Shown: positions 53,130 through 64,000 of the stretch, in pieces | Layout: each line of letters begins with the position of its first letter | Position numbering within the stretch: position 1 is the stretch's first letter | Source of the DNA: Cristatella mucedo | Lineage: Eukaryota > Bryozoa > Phylactolaemata > Cristatellidae | Direction of reading: 5' to 3' | DNA length: 64,000 nt | Assembly (NCBI GenBank): GCA_009760855.2 | Contig: WPIO01000010.1 | Span: forward strand, 2,547,001-2,611,000 | Translations under genes and position numbers: made by a program | Notes under the pieces: model-generated | Database searches by the model: none | What the model was told of the DNA's origin: nothing | Seen by the model: only the letters and a program-made list of their open reading frames with translations

Positions 53130-53600
53130 GAAAAATATTGAGAATATTGGTCCAAAAATCAAATAATTGTGTAAGATACCTTTGAAAAAAGTGCGATAGA
53201 AATGAGATCTAATTTTTGACGATATCTTAATTAAATGGAAACTTCAAAAAACAAATAGGTCAACCATGTCGAGCTGGAAGTAAACCGGATGGTGAATATC
53301 TATAAATGAAGAATTTACCTATCCGAACATCATATACGACTTGTGTTCCAACTTATTGAACCTTGGTACATCGAAGTATGTATTTGCAGCTTTTTGATGT
53401 ACATGCTTGTGACTTTAAGCAGCTTAGTTTTCCATGAAGCTTTGTGCCTTGTAAATTCCATAACTCAGCCAGTACTTATTCAGCGAGAAATTTCAAATGT
53501 AAGTTCAGCTCTGCTTGCGCTCCACTGCACGAGTTCCTTAATGATTTCGGCGGGATCAGTTTGGCTACAAATGTCATCAAACGTCCTTAAATTCTATCGT
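53130..53600. repeat. Dispersed repeat, second copy
   Basis: Counterpart of 45970-46600 without the L2 insertion: ATAATTGTGTAAGATACC, CCTTGGTACATCGAAGTA, AATTCCATAACTCAGCC and TTCAGCTCTGCTTGC. It abuts the downstream end of the minus-strand pseudogene at 53480-54590, so it may be the 3' part of that element. Confidence 0.5.
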
Positions 53601-54590
53601 CTTCAATCTTGTACGTGTGCTCTCAAGTCCTCATAGTTTCAGCAATTTTGTTTGCCTCAAAGCTACGCGCTATTGCAACAAAAATATTCTAAGCCGCTTT
53701 CTGCGTCCCGTTCTTGGCGAGTTCCTCACACTATATGATGTTCCTTATCTCTGCTCCGACAAAGATATCAGCTTTGACCTTTGCCTTCGGCACCTCTGGA
53801 AATACATCGTGAAGGTACTTGAAAACAGCCGCCACTTGTCTTCAGAGCTATGAAAAATATTGCTGGATAGGACCTAAGTTTATTTACAGCGGTGGCATCA
53901 GCACCTTCGAAGTGTCTACTACAATGGCTCCCCTTTATGCTGTTCTTCCTTACAGAAAACTTGGTCCGCTGTGTCTGTACCTTTTGCGATTGTTCGCCTT
54001 AGTATCTAGGCTGTCTCATAAGCTAAAAAAAAAAGGAATTCGTGTGTAACTGTCTTGGACGTCCATAAGCAATGACACCACATTTTGAAGTCTCCGATGA
54101 CCTCCCAGCCATAGTCGCTGTAACTCAAAGTACGCAGCAACATCTTGACTGGTATAGTCCTTTTGAGATGCACCGAGTGAGCCATAACGAGAGACTGGTA
54201 CTTGTTTCCGTTATGGAAAAGCATCGTTTTGAGGCTCACGATTGAACTGTCTATAAATAGATGGCATTCACTCGCGTTACATGCGGTTCTTTTAGCCACA
54301 AGTAAACCTGCCATATTTTTGCAGAAACACAGTCCATCTTGCCGACTTGAGAACGTTGGCAATGCTTTTCTGGTCTGTTACTTTCACACTTTCATCCAGC
54401 AAGTGTCACTGATTAAGCCTAGACATCGAAAGCTCAGCATTGGACTTGGTAAGACCAAGGTCTCTGATAAGATCAACGAGGTCTTTCTTGTGGGGGAAGT
54501 ATGGCTTTCTCTTGTCAGCTGAATTAGTGAAATTGGGAGTCTGGATGTGCAGTATCTTCCTCGCTATCTGACTAGCTGCTCTCTCCTGAA
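53480..54590 (-). pseudogene. Decayed copy of an uncharacterised invertebrate repeat-gene family (minus copy)
   Basis: On the minus strand the reading starts near 54590 with LVDLIRDLGLTKSNAELSMSRLN. It continues through QDGLCFCKNMAGL, CHLFIDSSIVSLKTMLFHNG and GWEVIGDFKM (54362-54006). After a break it resumes with KVLMPPL, KYLHDVFPE and KVKADIFVGAEI down to about 53700. From memory, these segments resemble a large family of uncharacterised multicopy proteins in arthropods and cnidarians, whose members share HNGN-Y-SLP-AHSVHLKE and GDFKMVAFLMG-QGG-TK. In-frame stops and frameshifts show it is inactive. The biochemical role of the family is unknown to me. Confidence 0.62.
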
Positions 54591-55119
54591 TATGGCTGAT
54601 TCAGCGCCGAAGGAGTGGAGAAGCGTAGCTCAGGGCGATATGGTGCTGGGGTAATGGATGAAGGAATGTGTGGGTACATGATAGGAGGCACGCTACTGCC
54701 AGTTCGACGTTAATCTGATACTCTATGCATAAGTAGCAGTTACTTAAGTGATCAGTCAGTTTCTCCGATTTTTCGCGATCGCTGATATCGCGGCTCAATT
54801 TTCTCCCATCTATCTCAGAACCAATACCAAAGGAACCTAAATTTAAAAATAAAATTTCACATATTAGCTTGTATTGCACAATAAATTTTTATCTTGTGAG
54901 CAGTAATTGTTCATCTTAATTTCAAGAGCTCAAGTGAAGTGTTCGCATATGAAATGAGGTGCACGGTGCTTGTCTTATTCCCCGACAGACTTGCCGAATT
55001 GTAGGATTTTTTAGGAATCCCACATCTTACAAGATGCTTTGACAAAGTATTTTTTCACTCTTGTCTTGCTATATTGCCCTATCAAATAGCAAAATGCATT
55101 CCATGGTGCAAGCAACCTC

Positions 55120-55262
55120 CTACGGCTAAGGTGAGGTCCAGGGGTAGGAAGCTCGTATTTAACGACCAAGATCGTGGGGTCGAGCCTTGCGGAGTATGTA
55201 CAGTGGCATAGGTAGGTAGGGATTAAGCTCTCTTGTGGCCCAATACACATTAAATAAGTTAT
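55120..55262 (+). mobile_element. S1-like SINE, diverged
   Basis: ACCAAGATCGTGGGGTCGAGCC B-box region and a GGGATTAAGCTCTCTTGTGG tail, ending in ACATTAAATAAGTT. The head is altered. Confidence 0.5.
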
Positions 55263-56093
55263 ACCGGTCAACAGTGAAGCCGTTACTGACTAAATTGGCC
55301 ATAATCTGTAGTATCTAGGTGTACTGAACACGAATACAACCATAAAATCTTTTTTACTGGCTCTATTTTTGAAGATATTTGACATAGTCCGTTTTCGATG
55401 TTTCACCGTTTAAATGTATCCAGTAAGACTTCAACAACATCCTAAATCCTGCATCGTAATAAGCCTAGACTAATGTAATATTGCGTCTCATTGCATAATA
55501 CCGTCATACAAACGTCATCCCGAGTTGATTGCATTCTTTTCTGATGCAATGCAACACTACTACCTGTCGGCTGCTGCAGCTAGCTGACGTTATAAAGCCC
55601 AGTCGGAAAAGATGAGCATTTAAAATATTTTAGAATTTGTGCAAGACAATTAAGCGACAGTAACAATAAACTGTTATTATTGTATCCATTGAGGTACAAA
55701 ACAGAACAGTAATGCCTAGAAAATACGTTAATGTCGTGGACAACGTTTGCTATATTTGTGGGTGACATTTACCGACCAGAAGAAAGTATCACTTCTCAAG
55801 TGAAGAAGGCATGTCATCTTTATTTTGGATACAAGGTTGGTGACCAAGACCAGCCTTGGTCCCCCCCCCCCGCATATTTGCTGTGCAAAACGTAGGTCAC
55901 AGCTTTCGCGGTGGTTGAATGGCAAAAAAACAATCAAATGTCGTTTGCAGTCCCCAGGGTATGGATAGAGCCGAGCAACCATATAAATGACTGTTACTTC
56001 TGCTTTGTTCCTCCTCTTTTCGGCGGAATAGCGAAGCAAAAGAATTCAATAATAGCCTAACCAAAAATTCCGTCTGCATTGAGAACAATTCCA

Positions 56094-57179
56094 CATGGTG
56101 AGCGACTTTCTATTGCAGAACCTCCAACAATGGAATCTTCTCGAAGATGTAACAATTACTTCGTATCGAAAGCGCTACCAGCACTTGGAGCCTTTCTTCA
56201 GTAAGGAAAGTACTGTAATCTGGTATTTTGTTCCGATATTAAGGTCCTAATGAACGCCTTACAAATCACTCATGACTCACAAGAATGGAGACTCTTGGTA
56301 GACTCTTCAAAACTGAGTCTTAATGCAGTACTTTTGCACAACGGAAACCGTCTTCCATCTATACCAGTAGCCCATGCTGTCCACATGAAAGAGACATTCG
56401 ATAACTTGAAGCAGCTAGTGAATTATATTGAATATAACAAGTCCATATGTCACCTCTGTGGTGATTTGAAGGTAGTTTCCCTTTCAATGGGACCGCAGCA
56501 GGGATATACAAAATGCACGTGTTTCTTCTGTGCGTGGGATAGCTGAGCAAGAAATTGCCCTGCTTGCGGAAGGGAACGACTCGCAGAAAAATTTAGCAGT
56601 TGTAGAGAAGAACATTCAGCACCCAGCTCTGGTCGAGGTTCGGAAAATTCTGCGACCACCCTTTTACATCAAACTAGGTCTGATGAAGAACTTCGGGAAA
56701 GCCCTGGACCTGACTTTAACAGCTTTCCGAAACCTGCATAAAAATATCCCTCGACTCAGCAAAGAAAAGTTTAAAAGGGGGTTTGGTGTCGCGTTCGCGA
56801 GCTCCTCAGAGACCGGTTCAACAACTTGCCGCAGGGATATGCAAAATAAGCATGGAATGCATTTCGTCTAGTGTCTACAATCTTTATCGGAAATGTTATG
56901 GCAGGAAACGACAAGGAACTAGTAGAAGACTTGTTGATGCAGTATCAGACACTTGGCGGTAGTACGTCTCTAAAGATCCACTTCTTTCATTACCATTTTT
57001 ATTTCTTCCCTGACAACTGTGGTATGGTTAGTGATGAACATTGTGAACGTTTTAATAAAGATATCGCAACAATGGAACAAATATATCAGGAAAAATGGTC
57101 AACTGCAATGCTGGCTGACTACTGCTGGACACTCCCCAGGGATTCTCCCGAACAGCTGTACAAGAGACAGGCTAATTAA
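56094..57179 (+). pseudogene. Decayed copy of the same uncharacterised family (plus copy)
   Basis: Read on the plus strand across several frames: SYRKRYQHLEPFFSKES near 56155, then EWRLLVDSSKLSLNAVLLHNG with PVAHAVHMKE (56250-56410). Next come HLCGDLKVVSLSMGPQQGYTK and a C--C motif, CTCFFCAWDS, to 56546. Then RPPFYIKLGLMKNFGKALDL (about 56660) and SDEHCERFNKDIATMEQIYQ (about 57035), ending LYKRQAN at 57179. Order and motifs match the minus copy 1.5 kb away, but the two overlap only partly in what they preserve. At least two frameshifts make it a pseudogene. A TA insertion site or terminal repeats were not found, so whether this is a transposon or a retro-copied gene is open. Confidence 0.65.
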
Positions 57180-58555
57180 TCTAAGAAGTAGGCTATGACT
57201 TCTTTTTTACAGGTATTAACCGCAGGCCTATTACTATTGGCATGCATTGCGTGATGTACACATTAATTTATTACAAATTTAAAAAGTAGTCAATTTTGCA
57301 ATTTTACTGTCATATTCTTTTTTGAGCGCATAAATATTTATAAGAAATGACTAATTTTATTTTAGTAACATGAATTTTGTAAAAAATGTTTGACCAATGT
57401 TATATATATATATATTATTGAATCTATTTCAATCAAATATGGCTATTTACTATTATTCAGTAACAAATTAAACTAAAATATTCATTTACGGTACCTGCAC
57501 TGTTATACTTTTACGGATACTATTCTATAGTGTTATTTCAGCCTAACCCTTATTAAAATTCTGGCAGAATGCGTACTATACAAGCCACCCTGATGTCCGA
57601 TCCGTTCTTAGCAGCGAACTCTGAGAATTGAAAAAATGTCAACTTCTTTATTACAGAAGTTTATGTTGAACAATCGCAATATTTTTTCTATTTAATCCTG
57701 AGGGATTTATAAAACACAATGTGTGACCACAGACAAAACCAAGTTTAATAAGTCAATGTGCCCTCTGCTGGTTGCGTTCTTTAGCGAAGGATCGCCATGT
57801 ATGTCAACGAAGGACTTACTAGTGGAACTGACTGATCGTCACTTCATACCACTGGTTTTTTGTAAAATTCAAGCTGCAGGTTACGAAATCCCGTTTTTGG
57901 TGGTTAAAAAAGATGGGCATTACTAATAATCTCTAGTCACTAAAATTACTTGCTTGATATGGCAAACAGCGTTTCAGTACCCTACCACTGAGTTGTTACT
58001 CTTGGAGTACAATCGCTCCGTTAGGCCTGTTTTCTGAGTCCTACTCGTAATGGAACTTTTATTCGTCCTATCTGGTATCCGACCCCTGAATGAACGCCGT
58101 TACATGTTTCTATGGTCTTTCTGCTCTTCATTTTTTCTCCGTAGATAGCAGCCTCCCTCCTCGAACGCTGAGCAATATTTCAGCAGATCCGGTGCTGAGG
58201 CTAGTGGGAGAGGTTAGTCTGCCCCAACATGCTCCCGAAGCTCCCGAACCTCGCGAGCTCACGGATTTACACCTTTTATTGATCAAACAGACTAGCAAAT
58301 AAGCATTTTTTATAAATTAACTTTGAGCCAGAGAAGTCAGAAAGAGTAACATCTTGCCTTCCTGACAACGGATGGTTTCGATTGCCGAAACTCGCCCGTA
58401 CCACTCTAGGACCGGCAATTTTTCGGCGATGAGGTTCTTTTGGTCTGAGATTGACAACAGCGGCTGCTAGACAGTTAATAGTTCTAGTTGGCACAGAAAT
58501 GCTACAGAAATTCCGGCTGCTTCGCTTTCTCGTCTTGGGAGGGATCGGGCCGATG
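57180..58555. other. No gene recognised
   Basis: AT-rich downstream flank of the plus-strand pseudogene, then sequence leading into the L2 copy. Short frames only. Confidence 0.4.
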
Positions 58556-58559
58556 TACC

Positions 58560-59405
58560 AATCCGTGGGCAAAAAGGTGCAAGTCCAGAGTGTTCTTTCG
58601 TTAGACGACTACATCAGCCCCACAGTCAAATCTGCCTGCTTCCAGCTACATAACATTGCTAAAATTCGGGATTGTTTAGATAAGGATACCACATCTAAGT
58701 TGGTCCATGCATTTGTACATTCCGTCTGGACTTCTGTAACTCACTGCTTGCTGGCCTACCGGCATGTGAAATCAGGCGCTTACAGCTGGTGCTAAGCTCT
58801 GCAGCTAGGCTTCTCTGTCGTGAGCGTCACCATTGCCACATCTCACCAGTCCTTGCTGACCTGCACTGGCTCCCAGTCAAGCAACACATCGACTTCAAGG
58901 TTCTATCGCTCACTTTTAGGTCCCTTCATTCTTTGGCTCCAGCATATGTATCAGATCTACTCCCCCACCAGGCTAAGTCTCGTACCACCGCTTTTCGGAA
59001 TCCAGCTGTTTACCAATACCTCGTACAAATCTCATATCCTGTGGAGACCGTGCATTTAGTTCGTATGCTCCCGAAGCCTGGAACTCACTTCCGACTTGCG
59101 TCACGAAATCCCCTGACTTGACCACGTTTACAGTGAACTTGAAAATGCACCTATTTGTGACAGCATTTAGCGGGTCCATACGATTCGTCCTTCATGTGCT
59201 TATGCCTGCGGACACTGTGCATGCTGCCACTAACCACACTTGCATGCTGACCCTGTGCATGTCACCCCTAACCATGTTATTTATTTTATCTATCAAGCAT
59301 GATACCACTCAACATTTGATCGCGTTTCCTCTGCAGCAAATTTAAAGAGCCCAGAAAGATTGAGTTCTCTGAGGGTGCTTTATCAAGTGTATTATTATTA
59401 TTATT
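58560..59405 (+). mobile_element. L2-like LINE: RT C-terminal third and full 3' UTR (best copy)
   Basis: The plus strand reads LSLDDYISPTVKSACFQLHN and TTSKLVHAFVHSVWTS, then LADLHWLPVKQHIDFKVLSL (58850-58910) and LAPAYVSDLLPHQAK. The 3' UTR ends in a (TTA)n stretch at 59391-59405. Frameshifts break the reading. It is the cleanest copy to use as a family reference. Confidence 0.88.
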
Positions 59406-60248
59406 GTTTACACGGCAGACTTTCCTTCTAAATTTGAGCATATTTTGGGCCGATTTCCCAGATCGGGGCCATTACGTCATCATGTGTCACCCTTTTTGGG
59501 AGAATGAGCCAAGTCTGCCGACTCTCATGAAGCAGAATTCGTTTCTATTTTTTCAGTTCTCTGCCTACCAATCAAAAACCGGGGCTCATCTCATACACCC
59601 GTCCGAAAATTGGCTGGCGTTCGTAGGCTCGAGTTATATTGATGAGTCCAGAGCAAGTACTTGAACCTGGAATGACTTTTAGCCATTGCTTGAGTCTTAT
59701 AAGACGCCCTGCGTGTGTTTATCAAATCCACCAACAAACCCGTAACATTACTTAGCACTATACACCGGCATACCTGTAACGGCTCACGTTACTTAGTACC
59801 GCTCACTTTTCCAAAAAAAAGCCTTTTTTAATGCTTATCTTTTTCTATTTATATTTTCTCACTACTCTAAAATGATGACTGCAGCGGTGAACTAAACTTC
59901 TGCGGGTGAGGGCTAGGCGTCTTTCCGGGGAACCCCTTTCATATCAGCGGATACGAGCCTGTGTCGGTCTCTCCCGCCATATATGCTAAACAATAGCTGA
60001 TCGTAATTTTTTTAATTCAAAATAAGAACATGAGAAAGCGTGACTTTCGGCGCAACAGTTGACCCTGAATAAGTTATAAGTAAAAGCTTTAGCACACTTC
60101 CATCATCAGCGTGCAGCTCTGTCAGCGAGCACATTTTAGTGCGTCTCCACAGCGATTCCGTTTCATCTTAAATCTGTCCCACATGGCAAGTCGGTACTCA
60201 GCTACCTGAAGAAAGTCAGACCTCTGATCGTCCGCTATATCCAGTGAA
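59406..60248. other. Upstream region of BMS1
   Basis: An 86-codon open frame (59404-59664, plus) is unrecognised. The stretch 60000-60248 should contain the BMS1 promoter and leader; an upstream ATG stands at 60183. No TATA element is evident. Confidence 0.4.
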
Positions 60249-63200
60249 ATGGAATCTGCTGTAGAAAACAAGAAGGCTCACAGGGAGCCTCGAAGCGGCA
60301 AAAAGGCAGTGAAGAAGAAAGTTAAGGATCGGCTGCCCGAAGATAACTTGACTGCGAAGCAAAGGAATCCTAAAGCTTTCGCCTACCACTCAGTGAACAA
60401 AGTCGCAAGGGTCGTACGAAGGTACACGCGAAGGCAGAATGATACATAACTTTTTTTGCATTGGACATCCAAATTCCGTTAGTCAACCGGTACTTCTAGT
60501 GTCGTGCATGTTTAACGGTGGCGGGTGGTGCGGCTGTATGCTGAAAAAGTGCTTACATGTATTGGTTAAAAGTCGTGTGAGCTTTCTCAGCTTATTTTAT
60601 GTAGTGCTATGTGCTATGTAACTTCATCTTGGTGGTCGTGTTGTTGTGCAAGAGCCTTTCTGAGCTCACGCAGGGGTATATCGCCTAAGTGAGACCAAAT
60701 TGTACTGCGGTTTCTTCGCCATATGACGCAAGCAAACGCTGACTGATTCGTCCAATTTGCTTGCTGTTGTCCCCTCTCTCCGCTAGCCATTCAGTTCCTA
60801 TATTTTCAAAATCACAGTTGGCACCCGAAAAGCAGGGGATATGTTGGGGTGAATCTTGAGCGAACAGTAATAATGCCGGAAGCTTCGATAAAAAAAAAAT
60901 GTAGAGCTCGTGCACCAGCTGGTGAGCACGCAGAAAAGTTTTGACATGCAATTAAGTTTGGTGGCAATTAAGTTTGGTGGCCACGAATAATATGGTGGCT
61001 TGGATGCCACTAAATGTGTTTGTCACAAATAAACGCAGCTACCATCTCAGCTAGCCCGGCACTGGTTACCAATCAGACTATCGACTTCAAGGTTGTATCA
61101 CTCATGGATCCCTTAGTTGTCTGGCTCCAGTCTACCCATCAAAACTAATCCATAGCTATGCTAAGTATCGTCGTACCGCATGCTCTTTTGACTCAAATCG
61201 TTTAATTATGCCTCGAACCAACCTCAAATCCTTTGGAAACCGTACCTTTAGTTTGTATGCTCCCACAGCTTCAACTTGACAACATTTAAAAATAAGCTGA
61301 AAATGCACCTGGTCCTTACAGTATATGCTGGGTCCTTTTAAATGCGGCCTCTATGTGCTTATGCTTGCTGACACTTTGCATGTTGCAACTAACCATAGTA
61401 TACATATATAATATATAATTCACTTTTATAACACCATAAGATAACTTAATCTCTATTCAGGCACTTCACATATGCCACGGGGGGGGGGGGGCTCGAGCCC
61501 ACGACCTCAGCCAGACCTTGGTCGGGGCGAGCACCTTAACTGCTGGACTAAACCAGCACGTGTTTACACAGCATGCTACCTACAACCATATGGTCATGCT
61601 TTCTGTATAGCTTATGTAAAGTGCCTAGAACGAGATGAAGTTCTCTGAGAGTTCTATACGAATGTATTTATTATTATTATCATTACTATACTAGCCTATA
61701 TAGCAGTTGGTGTAGTCAACCGTAGGGCCTATCATTGCCCTTGGGTCCTAGCCCCATAGTTAAGATGCTAGCACTTCACGACCAAAGTCGTGGGTTCCAG
61801 GCTTGCAGGGGGCAATCCTGTATGCCCACTGCAAGCAGTCTTAATAGCCATTGGGGCTCTTTTGCCAAGATATAAATGAAGCTGTATACTCAGCTAGCCT
61901 TTACTTTATCACCACGGTCTAGCTTAAGCCAAAACCTTGAGCAACTTTACACCTTGAATGCAGTGAACTCTGAAGTATACTTTCAGGACCTTTTTTGGAT
62001 CAGACATTTCTGCAGGGACATTCACTAACCTGCCACTACACTTTCCTGTAACTTTGATAATTTGCAACGTCACTTTTTTTGTGCATAGAGGCAAATAGTT
62101 GAACTATATGCATGGCAGTACATACCATTCACAGGCATGCAACACTTCTACAATTACCAATGCTTTTTTTATTCTTTTTGGCCTGTTCAGCTGATAGATG
62201 TTCTTTTAAATCATTAGTTTACCTAAGTGGGAAATGTGACCATCGTGTTCTTCTAATTGCATGGTCACGTAAAGAAATAGCACATAGCGTGTGTGTTAGG
62301 CAAACTTAAACTGCAGTGCAAACTGCAGTTGTGATCGTAGTCGTTTATTGTAGGACACTTGACATTCAAGCCAAGAAGCATCATATTCCAGTTGTTGATC
62401 GCACACCTCAGGAGCCTCCTCCCATAGTTGTTGCAATCGTGGGACCACCGAAAGTAGGAAAAAGCACTCTCATGCAATGCTTGATTAAGAATTTCACGAG
62501 GCAGAAACTCAGTGATATTCGTGGTCCTGTCACCATTGTGTCAGGTGAGTACAGCATCGCACTGTATATTGATGTTTTGTGGACACCCTGCCATTGCAGT
62601 GTTGCTGGTATTGTACTTTTGTATTCCAGGTAAAAAGAGGCGGCTGACTCTTATGGAGTGCAATAACGATATCAACTCCATGATAGACATTGCGAAAGTC
62701 GCCGACTTGGTATGCATTGTGAAGTATTTTGGGTTGGGGAGGGATGGGAAAGGAATTAGCTCTTTCTGGCCTGCTTGTTATGTTAGGTTTTCAGATCTTT
62801 TTTTTAGGACTGTCGCATTGCTAGTTTACCGTTGTGGAATGTAGCTTATGAGTAGACTTGTGCAGCACTGCAGCAATGTGGTTTAAGAACCGAATAGCAG
62901 AGTTGGACCTTCCCCATGGCCGAGTGATCACAGAGTAGCACTCTGAAGAGATCAAGTGATCATGTGACAGGAAACTTCAACGGTCGATGGACATACTGTA
63001 TTGTAACCAGGTTGTCCTTCTTGTCCACTTGAGCACCAGTTGGTGAGGGGGTAGCTTGACGGGTGCCACCACGCTGTGCTGTCACTTGCCCCTGAGTAGT
63101 TTTTCACTGTGAAGAATCTGCTTTTGTATAGTGGAAAGTTGACCACTACAACACAGTGGTGTCCCGGATGTTGGGCTTGCAGGCATCAGTGCAACTGCCG

Positions 63201-64000
63201 GGCTAAGTATCAAGTATACATGCATGCAATTGTTGAAAAACTCCGAATCCTTCACTAGTATCGTTTAATAGAGGTTATAGAGTTCAATGGACTTCCATTT
63301 ATTATGCCGTGGTTTTGAAGTGGTGCAATGGCCAATCACTCGCCTTACTGCCTCTGGATCAGGCAAAAGTGAGAGTTGTATATCAGGCAGTCCTGGCTCT
63401 TGTCAACAAATTGAGACCTTAGGCAATGTGTTGCTCGCCTTTTTTCTCCTTATTCTCATGATGATCTTGCTCTCCTGCAGCCACCAAGTTGTTTCTTTGT
63501 GGCAGCAAACATAGTGTGGGATGCGCTATTGAATACTAGTTCGACGTGTGGTACGACCAGGCTGGCCTCTTACAGATCCGGAAATTGTTAGATCTGTCTC
63601 TGAAGCCTTAGTTGGTGTCAGTATAGCTAAGCAGGCTTCAGCAGTCTTACTTTGTCCCAACAGCCACTAATATGTTTGTGTATGCAATTCTCTTTAGTAA
63701 CCAAGAACAAGCTGCATTTTGTAAGAATCAAATCCAAAATTCAGTTAATTCTAGAGACCAATTAGCCAGCAAAAAGCATAGAAAACGTTGTACCATCCTC
63801 GGGGGTTTCATTATTGAAACTGTCGCTGCATATTTCTTCCGTAAAACCATTCGAATAGCTTGACATTGCTCTTGGGAATTTACATTTCGGATATTATGTA
63901 TCTAAGGAAAGTTACAATCGTGATCTTAATAATGATAGCACTGTATTTACTTTTGCAGCTTATCTTGGCATTGTAGATATTATTGCTGGTTGATGCCAGC
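60249..64000 (+). CDS. BMS1: Ribosome biogenesis GTPase BMS1, N-terminal part (gene runs off the window)
   Basis: Exons are 60249-60421, 62354-62544, 62630-62709 and 63977 to the window edge, with introns ending phase 2, 1 and 0 (donors gtacac, gtgagt, gtatgc; acceptors gtag, ccag, gtag). Exon 1 encodes a lysine-rich start with KQRNPKAFAYHS, as in BMS1 N-termini. Exon 2 gives KKHHIPVVDRTPQEPPP and the P-loop GPPKVGKST, then NFTRQKLSDIRGPVTIVSG. Exon 3 gives KKRRLTLMECNNDIN and IAKVADL. Exon 4 starts ILLLVDAS, matching the family's next segment. BMS1 is the nucleolar GTPase of the U3 small-subunit processome, partner of RCL1, needed for 18S rRNA processing. About 120 residues are visible of a protein usually above 1,000. 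The start ATG has A at -3 and G at +4. Transcription is opposite to the saposin-like array. Exons 1-3 are certain; exon 4 rests on 24 bases plus the acceptor. Confidence 0.93.
61035..61395 (+). mobile_element. L2-like LINE fragment
   Basis: The plus strand reads ARHWLPIRLSTSR (family LHWLP) near 61055, TNLKSFGNRTFS near 61220 and TTFKNKLKMHLV near 61275, then decayed 3' UTR. It lies in intron 1 of BMS1. A separate L2 tail follows at 61595-61685. Confidence 0.68.
61415..61560 (-). mobile_element. S1 SINE
   Basis: Reverse copy with AACTTAATCTCTATTCAGGC, a run of 12 G, CTCGAGCCCACGACCTCAGCC and GCACCTTAACTGCTGG. It lies in intron 1 of BMS1. Confidence 0.7.
61745..61905 (+). mobile_element. S2 SINE, diverged
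   Basis: Head AGATGCTAGCACTTCACGACC, B-box GTGGGTTCCAGGC, body CCACTGCAAGCAGTCTTAATAGCC and an end with CTGTATACTCAGC. It lies in intron 1 of BMS1. Confidence 0.6.

Overview
This is eukaryotic nuclear DNA from an invertebrate animal. The support is spliced genes with GT-AG introns, long GA/CT, GT and AT microsatellites, and many decayed retroelements. The BMS1 exons, the L2-clade LINE copies, the tRNA-derived SINEs and the DUF4371 transposase relics all fit a metazoan. I cannot name the phylum. Flatworm, other lophotrochozoan and chelicerate all remain open. Most of the window is non-coding.

The main discovery is a family of three intact four-exon genes, all on the minus strand, each encoding a small secreted protein with one saposin-B (SAPLIP) domain. 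They are SapA (16371-20591), SapB (31041-33344) and SapC (45444-51491); these labels are mine. They share exon lengths (31/32/84/162 nt, with 34 nt for exon 1 of SapC), intron phases (1, 0, 0) and all six domain cysteines, and the last cysteine is the final residue in each. The signal peptide is split between two tiny exons and the domain is split by a phase-0 intron. Stop codons lie about 14.5 kb apart. Each gene has the same promoter layout: a GATA-type site, a 13-bp box and a TATA-like element, in that order, ahead of the ATG. This looks like a co-regulated tandem array of lipid-interacting effectors, such as digestive or antimicrobial SAPLIPs. Function is inferred from the fold only.

At the right edge, on the plus strand, is the 5' part of BMS1, the ribosome-biogenesis GTPase. 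Four exons are visible (60249-60421, 62354-62544, 62630-62709, 63977 onward) and the gene leaves the window. It bounds the array and is transcribed away from it.

The rest is repeat landscape. There are about 17 L2-like LINE fragments, which together cover endonuclease, reverse transcriptase and a 3' tail ending in (TTA)n. There are two tRNA-derived SINE families, S1 and S2, and the S1 tail resembles the L2 tail. A decayed DUF4371 hAT-like transposase lies at 9600-11700. Two decayed copies of an uncharacterised invertebrate repeat-gene family lie at 53480-54590 (minus) and 56094-57179 (plus). Also present are a hAT-type MITE (35739-36139), a GC-rich insertion with a perfect 13-bp target-site duplication (51926-52090), a near-perfect 53-bp hairpin (47695-47747) and a degenerate tandem repeat (about 37050-38570). 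The left 15 kb holds only repeats and unrecognised sequence.
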